Positions 16,633 through 31,700 of a stretch of DNA of 38,999 nucleotides are shown in pieces; position 1 is the stretch's first letter, and every line of letters begins with the position of its first letter. Origin of the DNA: Eubacterium sp. An11. Its GTDB lineage: Bacteria > Bacillota > Clostridia > Lachnospirales > Lachnospiraceae. The notes beneath the pieces are model-generated. The model made no database searches and was not told the origin of the DNA. It saw only the letters and a list, made by a program, of their open reading frames with translations. Both the position numbers and the translations under genes were made by a program. The DNA lies in assembly GCF_002161065.1 (NCBI RefSeq), contig NZ_NFLV01000030.1, positions 1 to 38,999 of the forward strand, given 5' to 3'.

Positions 16633-16713
16633 ACTTATAATGATTCTATTGAAAAAGTGCAAAAAATGTGCAATATTACATAATAAGAAAATGTGTATTT
16701 TTCTGCATAAAAA

Positions 16714-16752
16714 GGTAATGAAAATTACCACGAAAAACGTGGAAAGGAGAGG
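16714..16752 (+). promoter_or_regulatory. Two overlapping hairpins next to the adhesin ribosome binding site
   Basis: Hairpin 1: 16714–16719 with 16724–16729 closing a GAAA loop. Hairpin 2: 16728–16732 with 16738–16742 closing AAAAA. They share two C residues (16728–16729), so only one can form fully at a time. The Shine-Dalgarno AAAGGAGAGG (16743–16752) follows immediately. Confidence 0.55.
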
Positions 16753-16757
16753 TTAGC

Positions 16758-19700
16758 ATGAAAAAAAGAAATTTCTGGGCCAAATGCATAGCATTCCTGC
16801 TGGTTGTTGTCATGGTCTTAAGTGAGCAGAATATCACTACTCTCGGCGAGACCATCGGCAGCTACGCACAGGAGCGCATGACTGGCAGCTCAGAGCAGGA
16901 GACGGAAAGAGCAATTATAAAAGAGGACTCTTCTCAGGAGAGTTCTTCTGCGGATGGTTCGTCGTCCAGTTCGTCGGAGACGAGTCAGGCAGAAAGCTCA
17001 GTAAGCAAAAATGATTCTCAGAAAACGCAGCAGACGGATAACAATTCCGATGCGGGCAGCGCACAGACAGACCAGGGGACAAGTGCGTCTTCCGGGCAGC
17101 AGGCGCTGACAGACGGCGCTTCGGATGTGGACAACGCCGGCGCTCAGAATGAGAAAAAGACTGCTGATGACAAGAAAAACAATCGGCAGAATGCTCAAAA
17201 AAAGCAGAAAGCGAAAACAGAGGAGCAGAATGACGGACAGACCGCCGGTAATGAGAATGGTCAGGATAATGGCGGTAATAACGGTGAAAATACCGGAGAT
17301 AAAAGTGGCAAGACGTTTAAAGATGTTGCGGAAGAGAACTACGGAGATAATGGAACCCAGAAGACCGCAACCGTAACGATCACCAAAAGAGGAAACCGGA
17401 ATCAAACGGATGTGAAAGCGGGAAGCACCATCAGCTATGAAGTCAGCTATCATTTGTTCTCGGCTGTATATTTTGACTACGGAGAACAGAGCCGACCGCT
17501 TTTTGATACTTATAATGATACAAAGATTATTCTTCATCTTCCGGATGGTTTGACAATTGATAAGGATGCAGAAGGTACACTGCAAAATGTTGTATCAATT
17601 ACCGAACCACAAAAAGGAGCCCCAAATGACTGGATACTGGAATTAAATAATCGTATACAGGCAGATTCCGATAAAAGCGGAACCTTTCTTGTGAATCTTA
17701 AAGTCGATGGCAACGGAAGACTTGATGTCGGGCATGATTTCAATTTTGGAGAGGGTAATGCCCTTGCTGAAATTCAGACAAGCTTTACGATTATGGACCG
17801 TACCGGTACTACAGATAAGCCGGCAGAAGGAATAGAACCCTATACAAAAACGATTGGAACCACAAGTACTCTCAATGACCTGGAAGCAGTGACCGATGAC
17901 AGTTGGATGATCGAGAAGGAAGCAAATGGATTTACGCCAAATGCCGACGGTACAGTAACAGTAAAATATAATTTATCCATAGGATTGAAAGGTACAACTG
18001 TCGAAGGAGACAATACAAAAGACAGTATTATCATAGACCCGGGTACATATGGACGGGAAGGACGTGCGACATTTAATGATAAAGTTACTTATGAATCTAC
18101 GGATGGAACAGAAGTTAGTTACCCGGCCGTTAAGCTGACGGAGATTCCAACTGTGACGGGAAAAGATGGAAAACCAATCAACGCGAAAAGTATTACGGTC
18201 ACTCCGTCTTTTGATGAGTTGTCTCCGATTACAGTCAACGATGGAGCGGTTCTTATTCCTATGGATACCTGCGAAGGTCAGACGACAGGCGCCACAGTAG
18301 ATAAAGATGCTCCATATCTGTCAAACTATACGGTGGAAGTGGTATATGAGAATTATGAGGATAACTTTGTTGCTCATTATTATGATTCCAAGCAACAACA
18401 GCAGAAGCTGGACGTGGTAAATGAGGCGGATATTGAGTATCAGTTTAAAGGCGAGACAACGAAACAGACATATGATAGCAAAGCCACACAGCCGGTCGGA
18501 GACGTAACAAAACCGGCAGCAATTAATCTTAGTAAACATATTGTGGATTATAAAACGAATACGTCAAAAGTGTACAGTTGGGCGAACTTTTCCAATGATC
18601 CGGTCAGTGGAGCGGTTACGTATGAGATTAAAACAAGTGACGGCAAAGTTCCAACTCTCTATCAGTATGATGAAAAGACAGGAATATATAGTCCAATCAG
18701 GAATGTTGACGGGAGCGATGACGGAAAGATAGTCTTTGATCCGGCACAAAAACAAAATCAGGAAAATGCATCTGGTCTGGTGACTGTATATCTGGATCCG
18801 GGGACTTATACAATCACTGAAACAGATATGCCTGATAATACTGAGAAAATACCTGCGACAGAAAATGACGAAGGCAAAAATTCTGATTCTAAAACAATAA
18901 CAGTTGCTGCCGATCAGACGAAAGATGTTGTCTTTTATAATAAAGAAAAACTGGGAGACATCACGATTCATAAATATGGACGAAAAAACGGCGTGGATAG
19001 TCCGCTTGCGGGAGCAACCTTTGGCATCTATACGGATTCGGAATGTACTAAGCCGTATGCATCTTATAAGGATGGAGTGCAAACTATCGCCGACGGTACA
19101 GCGACATTTGCGAGACTTCCGTATGGTACATATTATGTGAAGGAAACAGAAGCTCCGACAGAATATATTAAAGATACGGAAACGTACACGTTTACGATTC
19201 CAACAGATAACAATGTTACCTTGAAAGAAAACAGTATCAATAAATACAATCGGGCTCCGGTTGAACTGCGGAAACAGATGTATAATCCAAATGAGACAGG
19301 AGATAACAAATATGTAAATGTCACAGCTGCGGAAGCCGGAAATTTTGCCAATTGTTTTGAGGTGCAGAAACAGAATGAGAATGGTACATGGACTCTTCTC
19401 ACAGCCTCAGGGTTGGGAGTATCAGAAGGTGCTTATCCGTTGTCTCTGAATCAGACAGGAAAAATCAGTCTGAGTCTTCCGGTATACAAAGATAACGGAA
19501 CGACAGTTATTACGTATCGGTTCAGAGAAACCTTGCCGGATGGCTGGCACGCTGATAGTGAAGATACAACTGAGGAGGCTGGTAAAAGATTCGCATATTC
19601 TGAGCCATTTACTCTTGCGGAGAAGATAGGTAATTCAGACGCAGACCCATATACCGTTACGATGAAAAATGATCGAAATGGCAGTATTGAGCTGACGAAG

Positions 19701-22700
19701 GAGTTTTATTCCGCAACGGCTTCCGGAATGACAAAAAATACGTCTGCGGACCTGTCAGCATCCTTTGATCTATATTATAAAAACGGGCCAGATGGGAAAC
19801 TGGTAAAGTATAATGAGGAAGGCTCTTATACAGTAACAGCAGCAAAGTCGTTAACTATCTCTGACCTGCCTCGGACAGAGACGATAAATGATGTAACGTA
19901 TGACAGATATTATTATCTTGTGGAGAGTGCAACGGAAGATGGATATGCGCCGTCTGCTACAGCAGATTTAAGGGGAACAAATACAGCAGAAAGAACAAAC
20001 CTGTCTGTTGGAGAGGGTGGAACTGATGTTGAAGCTTATGGTCCGTTTAATTTTACAGAAACCTTATCACAGGATGAAGGTGGGACAGGAAGGATTGAAC
20101 TGGCACAGTCGGTTACTATCACCAATGTAGAGCAGAAAGTTCCGGTTGTAGTAAAAAAAGAAGATAGTTACAAAGGTACTTATGTCAGTGGAGCCAAGTA
20201 TAAGATTTATAAATACGATGGTGATAATGCTGAGGATGGTTATAAAGGCGAACTTGTAACAACTTCATCTGATCAAAATTATCAGGGTGAAGATATTCCT
20301 TCCAACGGAGATCTGACAACACTGACGCCGGGACAGAAATATGTTATAGAGGAATCTTTTGTACCTTCAAAGTATACTTTTGATTCCATAATAATTGGTA
20401 CTCAGACATCCACTACTACGACGGCAGTGATCGATTTAACTGATACCAATAAAGTAGATACCAATACTACACCTGTTAATGTTGTTATCAAAAACAAACC
20501 GGATCCGACATTTACGGTAACTAAAATAAAAGATAATGCGGTAGGTGACAATGAAGAATTAAAGGGTGTAGAATTTGAGGTATATACCAAAGATAATTCA
20601 AATGTTTTCCAACGTGTGCAAGGATATGATGGTAAGAATTTGACCATCAAATCAGGAACAGCTACATCCATTCCGGCGGGAACCTATTATTTAAGAGAAG
20701 TAGCGGATAGTAAAAATGGTGTCCTTGATCCGTCAAAATATAATTCTTTATATAATGGTGGAACTTATGATGAAACTACTCAAAGTTTTTACTTTGGCCC
20801 ATATGAAATCAAACACAAGGAAAGTGAGCAGGCGCAGATCAAGGAAACTATAACAAACTACTCCGATAAAGGAGCAGTAGAAGTTACCAAATACTACAAG
20901 ACTACAAGTGGAACGGAGTCGCCTCTTGCTAATGCTACGCTTACAATATATGAAGTTGTCAATGGAGTGGAGAAAAAAGTTAAAGATGTAATTAGTGGTA
21001 CAAATGGAAAGGCATTATTTGTTGATCTTTCTATTTATGATGAGCAGGGCAATCCGATTACTTATAGAATTAGGGAAACAGCGGCTCCGGACGGGTATAC
21101 CATCAGTGATGAATATTTGGACGTGACATTGAAGCCGGGTGAGACGGTAACTACACAAAAAGTAAATAATGAGGATGTCGAACTCAAGATTGTCAACCAG
21201 CCAGAGACAACGCTCTACGTAAATAAAACTTATCATAATATATGGGAGAATAAATTTACAGATAAGTCATATTTCTTACCGGGTACTGTGATTGCTCTCT
21301 ACAAATACAATACAGAGACAAAAGTCTATGATTTGCAGGGCACAGAGACCACAGACGAGATGGGCGATGCAATCTTTAGGGGGTTGACACAAAAAGATAA
21401 ATATATCGCCATTGAGGTTTGTGTTCCGGCAGGTGAAGAATACAAATATCTGGAGCCGGATGGAAGAAAAAGTTATCTGAATGCAGATTACTTGCAAGAT
21501 GGATACTTACCACCAACATTAACTAATCAACAGCTTATCGAAGGAAACTATAGCTATGTAACAAAAGAAGTCAATCCAGGCAACCCAATATTGGTATATC
21601 AGGGAGATAGCTATAATTTACTCAATGAGGAACACTGGGCACAGCTTCATATCCATAAATTTGTTACAGATAAAAAAGATGGCGAACCAGACAAAAAACG
21701 AGATATTAACAACGCCGAGTTTACTCTGTATATGCAGGTTGTAGATTTGAAGGGGCAAGATCCGAAAGATGTGAGTAATCCAATTTCTCTGGGATATGAC
21801 TCGTCACATCCGGAATATTATACAAAGATTGGCAGTTACTCCAGCGGAACACTCTACGATACCGAAGGGAATCGGATGAATGGATGGTTCGGAACAGATA
21901 TTTTAAAATCTGCTGATAATGTCGTATATTGGCTCGTGGAGACGGACGCCGGAATCGGAGCGTCTATTAACCCGGAAAATGTAGTAACACTCATCCACAG
22001 GAATGGAACATATTATAAGAACGATACAAAGAATTATTCTTATGTAGAAAATGGAGAAACAAAACCTTGTCCTGAGGGTCAGCCAAATGCAACAATGACG
22101 TATATGGATGACCAGGTGACAGAAGAAGATTTTGAGAATATTCCAGAATATGGTCCTGGGTATGCACAATTTTCCACGGTACGAATTGCCAAATGGCAGG
22201 GCGCGATGGATGAGAGTGGTCAGAGAAAAGAAGAATTTTCACCTCTTGGTAATGCGAAGTTTGAAATCTGGCTGACAAATGAGGAAGGACAGGAGTATGA
22301 ACTGCTGGATACAGTGACTACAGGTCTGGACAATAATTTTGGAGCGGATGCAAGTACAGATACTGATTCCGACGGGGATACGAATAATAATCCAAATGCT
22401 AACCCAATCAGTGGATGGGCGTCCTCAAAAGCATTTGTCTGGAGCCAGATGGAACAGTTAAGAGCAAACTATCCAGATGCCTTTGTGGACGATGAGAAGG
22501 GAAATCACTATGTGCGGATTGCCATCAAGGAAACCACACCGCCAACCGGTTTTATGACGGAAAAACAGACGGTTTATATGTACATGTTTTTCCAGAACAG
22601 TACCAATGAAACTACAGAAGTATTTAATGACGCATATTATGTTAAAACTGCAGAGAATATTGTAAATTTAGCAGAAGAACAGAATGGAATCCAGTGGGCT

Positions 22701-25700
22701 TTTTATCCGACCATGAAAGACGGAGATGAATATAAAGTAGTTGATAGTGACAAGTTTGGAACAGGAGCACCTGTTTCATCAACATCACAGTTCCGTCTGG
22801 TCAACTGGCCGATTGACACTTATGCTGTGACATTACAAAAATATGGCTATGATGTAAAAAATGATAACCTGGGTAAGACATCGAAAGAGTTAGATACATA
22901 TTATACTTCGGGTCAGACTGACAGAAAACCATTGTCGGTGACAATGAAACTGGAACGCTACAACAACGAAGAAAAAGAGTGGAGACCATATACATTGGAC
23001 GGTGATACAAATGGACGATTCCAGACAGGAAGAGATGGTTCTTATATATTCCGGAATGGATTGCCAGTGGGTCATTACCGCATCACTGAGGAGACGCCAG
23101 ACCCAGCTTATGAGAATATCTACGATGGCAGCACGATAGAAAGGGCTGCCGGGGAAAAAAATGCAAAAGCATATTATTTCCAGGTAGTAGACGATAATCT
23201 GAATCTTACCATATATAATCCGAAGAAACAGTCTTTGACTATAAAGAAAACGGATATGGATGACAATCCGTTATCTGGTACGACATTCACTCTCACAGAA
23301 GAGGATGGCACAGAGATTACATCTACTAATAAAGGAGAAGAAGATCCTACTCAGGTATTAAGCAACATCGGTTCGGGTACTTACGTATTGTCTGAGACGC
23401 CAGGTACCAGATATACAAATAGTTACTTTGCATCTTATTTCGCAGCACAGTATGGAAAAATATCTGGCACAGCTGGAAGTATCAATCAGCTGGTTAATGA
23501 AGTAGAGATCAATAATGAAACGAAAAAAGGTATTTTCTTAGGCTATACGACCACATTGGAAGAAGACGGGAACGAAGCCAATGTAGTTGTAAATAGCAAA
23601 ACAGATATCTATGATTATGGTATTTCTGAAAGTAACGATGGCATTGATTTAAATATCAAGAACCCGAAAACGGTAGCTTTCGATATTAAGAAACAAGATG
23701 CACAGGATAATACGGCTTTACCAGGAGCTGTCTTTGAAGTAAAATATTTGGCTTTTAATAATGATGCAATTAATAACGATGCAATCTATAATACCTTAGC
23801 AGAAGCAGCGGGCGCAACAATTGCTGTCAATAGCAGTGATTTTGCTAATGTTACTGCCACAACGTATACTACTGGAGAAGGCGGAATTGCAGCAGTGACA
23901 GGCAATCCGGGTATCTATCAGATTAAAGAGACGACAGCTCCATCTGATTACGACCTCACGGAAACGGCGCCGAAATATGTTGCCATGACCGGAGGATTAA
24001 ATATCAAGAGCGTCACTGTAGATGGAACTGGTATTCCGGTTGACAGGAGTACTGTGGAGGAAACACAGAAGTCAGATAATGATGTGACAATCGAGTTCCG
24101 TGATAAGAAGAAAGTCAGCCTTACAATCATCAAAATGATCAGAAACAAAGAGGATGGTGCAGAAGGACAGCTGGCGGTCAGTGGAAATCCAGAGTTTACA
24201 TTTAACCTGTATGAAGATAATCAGAAACAAAAATTGGCAGGAACCGCAGAGATTCAGTGGTCTGTAGATGGTGAGAACAAAGATACGATTACCGGGTTAA
24301 GTCAGGGTAAGACTTATTATCTGGAAGAGATATCAGGAGAAAACTATGAGGTGTCCGCTTTGAAATTGAATAATAATTCGATACAGGACAACGGAGGATT
24401 ATATACCATCACCATACCAGATAATAGTTCGGCTGAGGTTACAGTCACTGCGGAAAATACTTATCTGCGTGGTAAGATTTCTGTACGTAAAGTAGACGGT
24501 AGCACGGGAAATGTGCTCCATGGAGCAGAATTTGAAGTGTTCCGTCTGGATACAGAGAAAAGTGAACAGGGAGAAACGAAAGTTACGGAAACTCCGATGC
24601 CAAATATTGCGCTCGCAGAAGAGGGTAGTACCGGCGTATATTCGGCGGAAGTTCCGCTGCGCAGTGAGGCAGGAGAAACTTTCCGTATCCGTGAAAAGGA
24701 AGCTCCAACCAATTATCTTCAGGATACTGAAAGTTATATTGATATCACTGTAGAACCTAGACAGATCATGGAAGCGCCTGATCTGCATAATGTAGATGGG
24801 ACATGGCCGTATGCTTCGGGAGACCGTGACGAAAATAACAAAAACATGCTCGCTAATCAGAATTTTCCGAACTACAATGGAGCCTGGATTGATATTACAA
24901 AATATGATGATATCTACGCGGCACAACCTTCCGCGACGCTGGGAGGAGCGGTATTTACATTGTATGAATATAATGCAAATACAGAAACATGGAGCAGCGC
25001 GGGGTCACAAACTACATCGACGGAAAATGGCGCACTTCGATTTGTAGTAAGAGGCGGAACGCAGTATGCGATTGAGGAAACTTCGGCTCCACTAGGATAT
25101 AAAGGACTGGACAGTATTTATCAGCGGAATACAGAGACCGGCGCAGATGAAGCAGTTGCTACAATTAAAGCGAAGATGACCAACGGAGAAGAAAAAACTC
25201 TGTATCAGATTAATAACGGAGCTGCAGTAACTGCGGGTGTATCTTACGCATATGATGCTTATAATATTCCATATCAGTCTTTGCGGATTGAAAAGGAAAA
25301 TGCATTAGACCCGACAACGAGATTGACAGCTCAGGCAGACGTCTACGAGTTGCCGGATAATGTTAGCCTAAACTCTGATGAAGATGTATTAAAGTATCTC
25401 CAGGGAACACTCACAGGAACAGAAGAAGAGCCGAAGGTGCCGACTCCGGTTATCCCGGATGTTGAGGTCAATACGAATGGCAGTGATGGTACGGATCATC
25501 TTTACACTTACGCTGACGGTATCAGTGACCCACGGCTTAATGGAGCTATTGTAGCAGGTAAGTCGTACCTGGTTGTGGAAAAAACAGCCAGCGTCAGTCA
25601 GATTCGCGACAATGACGATGTAGAATGGTATGGCATTGTTGATGTGCCTGAAAATAGTAATAAAAATGGTTCTTATATTGTTACCCTGAAAAATATTGAA

Positions 25701-28700
25701 GGGGCAGCGACACTGTCATTGTCAAAGACGGCAACACCTGATAAATTTGAAAGTCTCTTTACTACAGAGTCTACAACAGTACATTATACAATTACTCCGA
25801 CAGTCAATAATACACTGCCGCTGGATACATTTGTTGTGAATGATACAGGATTGACAGCGTATAATGGAAATACTCAGCTGACAGACACAGACACGCTGAC
25901 CTATCTTAAAAATGGCTACTCTTTGACAGAGGTAACGATAGGCAAAGCAACACATGAGACAAAGGGATATGCTGTTGAGAGTGATGGAGCCGTGGATAAA
26001 ATTACAGCGGAAGTTACTTTCTATGATTTTGATGGAAATCCAATAGGTGAACCGGAAATTCTGGATGTAAGCAATACGGATGCAAAAGCAATTCCGGATA
26101 GTGGCAAGGCGGCACGTGTGTCTGTAAAATATTATTCGACAGATTTTAAGGAAGCAGCAGGGTATGATCTCGGAACTAATTTTAAACCGGGTGATATAGA
26201 TATTACAGCTGTGATTGATCAGCAGAGCGGCGGTAATGGCAAAAAAGAAATTGACCGAATCCGCAATACTGCGCAGACGGTAATGAAATATTATCCGTGG
26301 GATGTGTCCGGTAACAAAGCAGGACAGCCTACAACAGAAGAAAAGTCGGCATATGCGGATGTTGAATTTGAAGCACAAAAAGGCGCAAAGATATCTGTTA
26401 CTAAGGACATTGTTTCTACACAAGAGGGACAAGAAATTAAAACTGTGAATCTTCAGGATACAATAACCTATGAAGTAGAGATATCCAATGCTGCGGATTC
26501 CGGCGCTGCGTTAAAGAATCCATATATCGTGGATTACCTTCCACAGGGTTCTTCCTGGGTAGAGTTCGACAGCGTGAATCCGGTTCAGCTGGTAGATGAG
26601 GACAATACCGGTCTGACTGTCGTAGATGCTCCAAGGGAAACTAAAGATGGAGAAAACGCGGTATTTGTTTATCTGAATGGTAATCTGGAACCAGGCAAGA
26701 GCGTAAAAGTACAGTTGAAGGTTAAAGTGGAGAATACAGTGACTTCTTATGGAACGACCATGTATAATTATGCTTTTGTGGGAAGTACAGAAAAAGGAGC
26801 GCAGACAGATAAAAATCCTCAGGAAGCTTCTTTTATGACGAGTAGTGGCGATTGGGCGCCAACTATAGACAGTATTCTGAATGGCTGGCAGATGTCAGAG
26901 CCACGTAAAAATGCATTAAATACAATGCTGGAAGCTCAGCAGCTGAACGGCGGCGGATATGTTTCCGGTTCCAGAACAGTGAACTGGGCGGGAGATTCGG
27001 ATGTAGTTCTTGTTAAGTCGGCATACGGAGATGCTAACAGTGAAGATGGCTACAGCACGGATATTTTGTCAGAAGTAAGTAACGGTGGTACAATGCACTA
27101 CAGACTTACCGTTTCCAATACGTCAATGTTAAATGGTGTTACGAAGTTTTCTGTCATTGATATTCTTCCAAATGTAGGAGATATGACGTCCGGAAATTCA
27201 TCAAGAGGCAGTGCTTGGGCATTGAATTTCGGAAAAATAGATAATATATATATTGGACAGACAACTGAAGATGAAAATACCGGAACAGTGACAACTCCTG
27301 ATCCTGTATTATCGGATCATTATAGAGTTTATTATTATACAGGAGATTTGAATACTGCCGGATATATGAATCTTTATAATCAGGTAGAAAGTATTGACTT
27401 TGATACTCCTCCGGCTGCGGAATCTGGCTGGGTAACATCAATAGATCAAAACAATATAGGTCAGGTCAAGGCATTTGTCGTGGTAACTGATGATACGGTA
27501 AGACTGAACAATAATGAAAACTTAATTATCGAGTATACAGCAAGGGTAAATAATGGTACAGAGTGGAATGATGAAATTCTGAGCAATAACTCATGGCAGA
27601 ATGCTGTAAACAGCTTTTCATGTAGCTACAGCAGATATGATTTATCTAGTCCATCCTCTGCTTTAGTTAAAGCTGGTATCATTATGGGTTCTAATCAGGT
27701 ATCTGCGACAATCATGCCGAAATCGGTCAGTGTTGGCGGGCAGCTGTGGATTGACAAAGACGGTGATGGTGTAAGAGAAGAAGGAGAGTCTCTGGTTGAA
27801 CAGAAAGATACTAATGGAGAAGGTCAGTCAGAAACGGTGAATAATTTCGAAGGTAATTATCTGGTTGGGCAATTATTGAAGAACTTCAATATCAGACTAG
27901 ATACATATAGCGGAACAAAAACAACTTCTGATGGAAGAACCCCATATAACAAAGGAGACACATGGCATGGAACATATCTGTTCTCTGATTTAAACCCTGC
28001 TATGCTGAAAACGGGTATCACCGATGAAGCGGCTTATCCAAACCAGAATTCTGGTCTGTTCCCTGGCGGAGAAATAGATCCGTCCAAACTGAAAGGTTCA
28101 GCACCGAACACCTATGAACTTATTGCAGATTTGGGAGGCGTGGATGGATTTGAAGTGACATCAGTTGGTAAAACCAGCGGAAAATCCAGAGATCCGGAAA
28201 ATCCTGATAGTTTCCATCCGGAAGGGGGAGACGAGACTACAGATAACAACTTTGTGGTGGATGGTTCCATAACTCGATCTGAGAGATTCTATCTTTGGGC
28301 AACAGATTCTGATTATGATATGACCAAAGATATTGGCGTTGTTCTGAAACGTAATCTGGTCATTACCAAACAGGCAGAAGACACGAAAGAGCCGATAGAA
28401 GGAGTTATCTTCAAAGTTTATGGTCCGTTTGATGAAGATGAGACCATTACGGTGGACAAATTAAAGAATGCAAAGCAGCAGTATACAGACATGACAGATG
28501 CTCAGGGCAAGGCAACCTTCAGCAATCTCCTTTGGTACAAGAAATATGTTATCGTGGAAGAAAGAGTACCGGAAGGGTATGAACTGGACGGCGCTTTTGC
28601 GAAAAAGACAGAGGATGATAATAAGGCTAACTTGTCAGAATTGACCTTAATAACAAATGATGAAATCCTTAAAGGAAAGCCTGCATGGATTCTGGGCGTG

Positions 28701-31700
28701 CCGGATGATCGGGCTCAAGACGCCACAGATGAGGTCACTGTCACCAATAAGAGGACAGCTACAGAGACGTCATTAACTGCATCCAAAACATTTACAAAAC
28801 TTGGTGTGGAACAGTCTCTGACAGCGGATCAGTTTAAATTCTCTTTGTGGAAGGAATACCCGGGAGAAGGCAAATTACCAATTAAGACAAAAGGAATAGA
28901 TGTAAATGGTAATGTAACATTTGCAGCAAGTGATTTTGACGATACTGCAAAAGAGTTGACTTTCACCAGTGAAGGAACATATACCTATTACATCACTGAA
29001 GAGCTACCTACCGAGGCTCAAGGGGCAAATCCATATGAGGGCATCAAGTACGACGAAGCCATTTACAGGGCAACGGTCAATGTAAAATGGACAGACGGAA
29101 AAGGATTAGGAGTAGAGTCGGTTACTTACGAAAAGAAGGTAGGGGATGCTTGGGCGACTGTTGGAAGCGGTGAGACTCCGACATTCACCAACGAATACAC
29201 TGCTACCGGATTTTGGACGCCGGAAGGCACCAAGACGCTGACGGGAAGAACCATGAAGGCGGGAGAGAAATATACTTTCTATGTTAAAGATAAAACAGGT
29301 AAAGTAATTTCTACAGGAACGGCAACTGGTCAGGAAGGACAGCAATCAGCCGAGATAGTATTTAACAACAAAATTGAATATGATCTCAATGATGTGGGGA
29401 AAATCTACACTTATACTATTAAGGAAGATAAGGCAGGACAAAAGGTTTCAGGTGTAATTTATGATGATAAGATTTACACAGTGACCGTAACGGTAACGGA
29501 TAACGGAAAGGGAACTTTAGTGCCACATGCAACCTACAAGGTTGGTGATACTACAGCTAATCAGGCGGACTTTACCAATATTTATGAACCAACCCCAATT
29601 ACTTACACACCGTATGTTTCAAAGACTCTTACCGGTCATGAACTTCCGGTCAATACTGAAAATAAGAGAGAGAAAACATTTACTTTCAGTTTGAGTAAGG
29701 GTTCGTGTAATCCAGAAGATGGAGTTCAAATGCCGTCAACTGAGACATTGGAAATTCCAATTACTAAGGAATCTAGTGCGGATGTAAGTGATGTAAAGAG
29801 TTTTGGTGCTATAACATTTACAAAAGCTGGCACTTATACCTTTACGATTAATGAAGAAAAAACAGATGAAGTTGGAGTTACTTATGATGAAACAGTTTGG
29901 ACGGTAACAGTAAAGGTTACAGATGATAAAGAAGGAAAGCTTACTAAAACTGTGACTTATACAAACAATAAATCGCAGCAGGCTGTGACAATAACTGGCG
30001 ATACGATACCGTTTACTAACAGTTATCAGCCAACTCAAATAGCGGTACCGCTGAGTGTATCCAAAGCGGTGGAGGGCGCTGATATGCCGAAATCACAGAC
30101 CTTTACTTTCAAATTGAGTATGAATGGTCAAAATGATGGTTCGGTAAGCATTCCGCAAGAAGGTATAACAAAAGAGGTTACTGTATCGCAGACTGGCGAA
30201 GCAAGCCGAGAGAAAGTAACGTTTGATCCAATTACTTTTACGAAAGCAGGAACGTATACCTTTAAGATTGAAGAGACAGCCATTCTTCCGGACGGATATA
30301 CAATGCCGACGCCGACCAGATACGTGCAAGTTGTAGTATCGGATAATAATGGTAGATTGCAAAGCAGTGTGGCATATTACCTGTCAGATCCTGCTGTAGT
30401 GGATGGAGACAATACGGCATCTCGTTTTACTAACAATTACCGAACGGTAGATGCAGACTTTGCCCCGAAAGTGATAAAGACTCTGAACGGCGACATTCCG
30501 GCAGGAACAAAAGAATTCCAGTTTAAGATTGAGAACATCTCCGGAGATCAGACAGGTTTTAGTATAACGAACGCAAACTGTGTTGTTGGTTATGCACAAA
30601 CTACAGGTGATAAAGAAGCATATTTTGAGCCAATTACATTTACCAAAGCAGGTGAATATAAATTTAGAATTGAGGAAATCCCTACAGATGCCGATGGCAA
30701 TAAGGGGTATGCGTATGATGATTCTAAATGGATTTTGACAGTCAATGTGGTGGACGATCCTGATGATAATGATAATCATCTTAAAGCGACTGGCACTTAT
30801 GTCAAAGAAAATGGATCTGGTTCAAACAATAATGCAGCATCCTTTACAAACTCTTATGATGTAACGCCTGACACATACGCACCTAAGGTGAAAAAAATCA
30901 TCACTGGCGCTGACATACCGGCTGGAAGAAAAGATAAGTTTGACTTTACATTGACATACAAAGATGCAGACTCTGCTTACGCCGGTGAAGATGTAACAGG
31001 CAGTGTGAAATATGGCAGTGACGTTATGTCGGTCAATGATGTGAAGAATCTGACGATGACAGGCAGTGGTGAAAACAGTTTCGAAGAGCTGACATTCACC
31101 AAAGCCGGAACTTACACCTTTGAAATTAGTGAGACTAAAGGAAATCAGCCTGGATACCAGTACGATGACTCTACATGGACATTGACAGTGACCGTAGTAG
31201 ATGAAAACGGTGTACTTAAAGCGACGCCGTCTTATACAAAGACCGGTGATAAATCAGACACCCAGGCCTCCTTCACCAACACTTACTCTGTAACACCTGT
31301 TGACTTTATTCCTAAGGTGGAGAAACAGTTCAGTGATGACAGTGTAACAAGACCGAGAGCCAAAGACTTCAAGTTCACATTGACTGCAGATGTCAAGAAC
31401 CCGGCAGGCGGCGCATTTACAGGAGTGACTGACGTCGAAGAAGGCACGGAATTGACAGGAGAGAACAACACCCCTACAGCTACGGTAAATGGAGCAGGAA
31501 CTGTCGACTTCAGCACTATTACCTTCAAGCGGGCTGGCACCTACACCTTCTGGATCACGGAGAATGAAGGCGAGGACCTTGGCTACACCTATGATGACTC
31601 CGTATGGACGCTCACCGTACAAGTGAATGATATCGGCGGAGCGTTGCAGGTAACAGATAATGATGTGACCTATGAGAGTGATGATACGGCGGTAGAGCCG

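Noticed and set aside
25722-26432. Long minus-strand open frame opposite the adhesin (236 codons)
   Set aside because: Cys/Ile/Arg-rich composition typical of an antisense shadow of repeat coding DNA; no ribosome binding site or family match.
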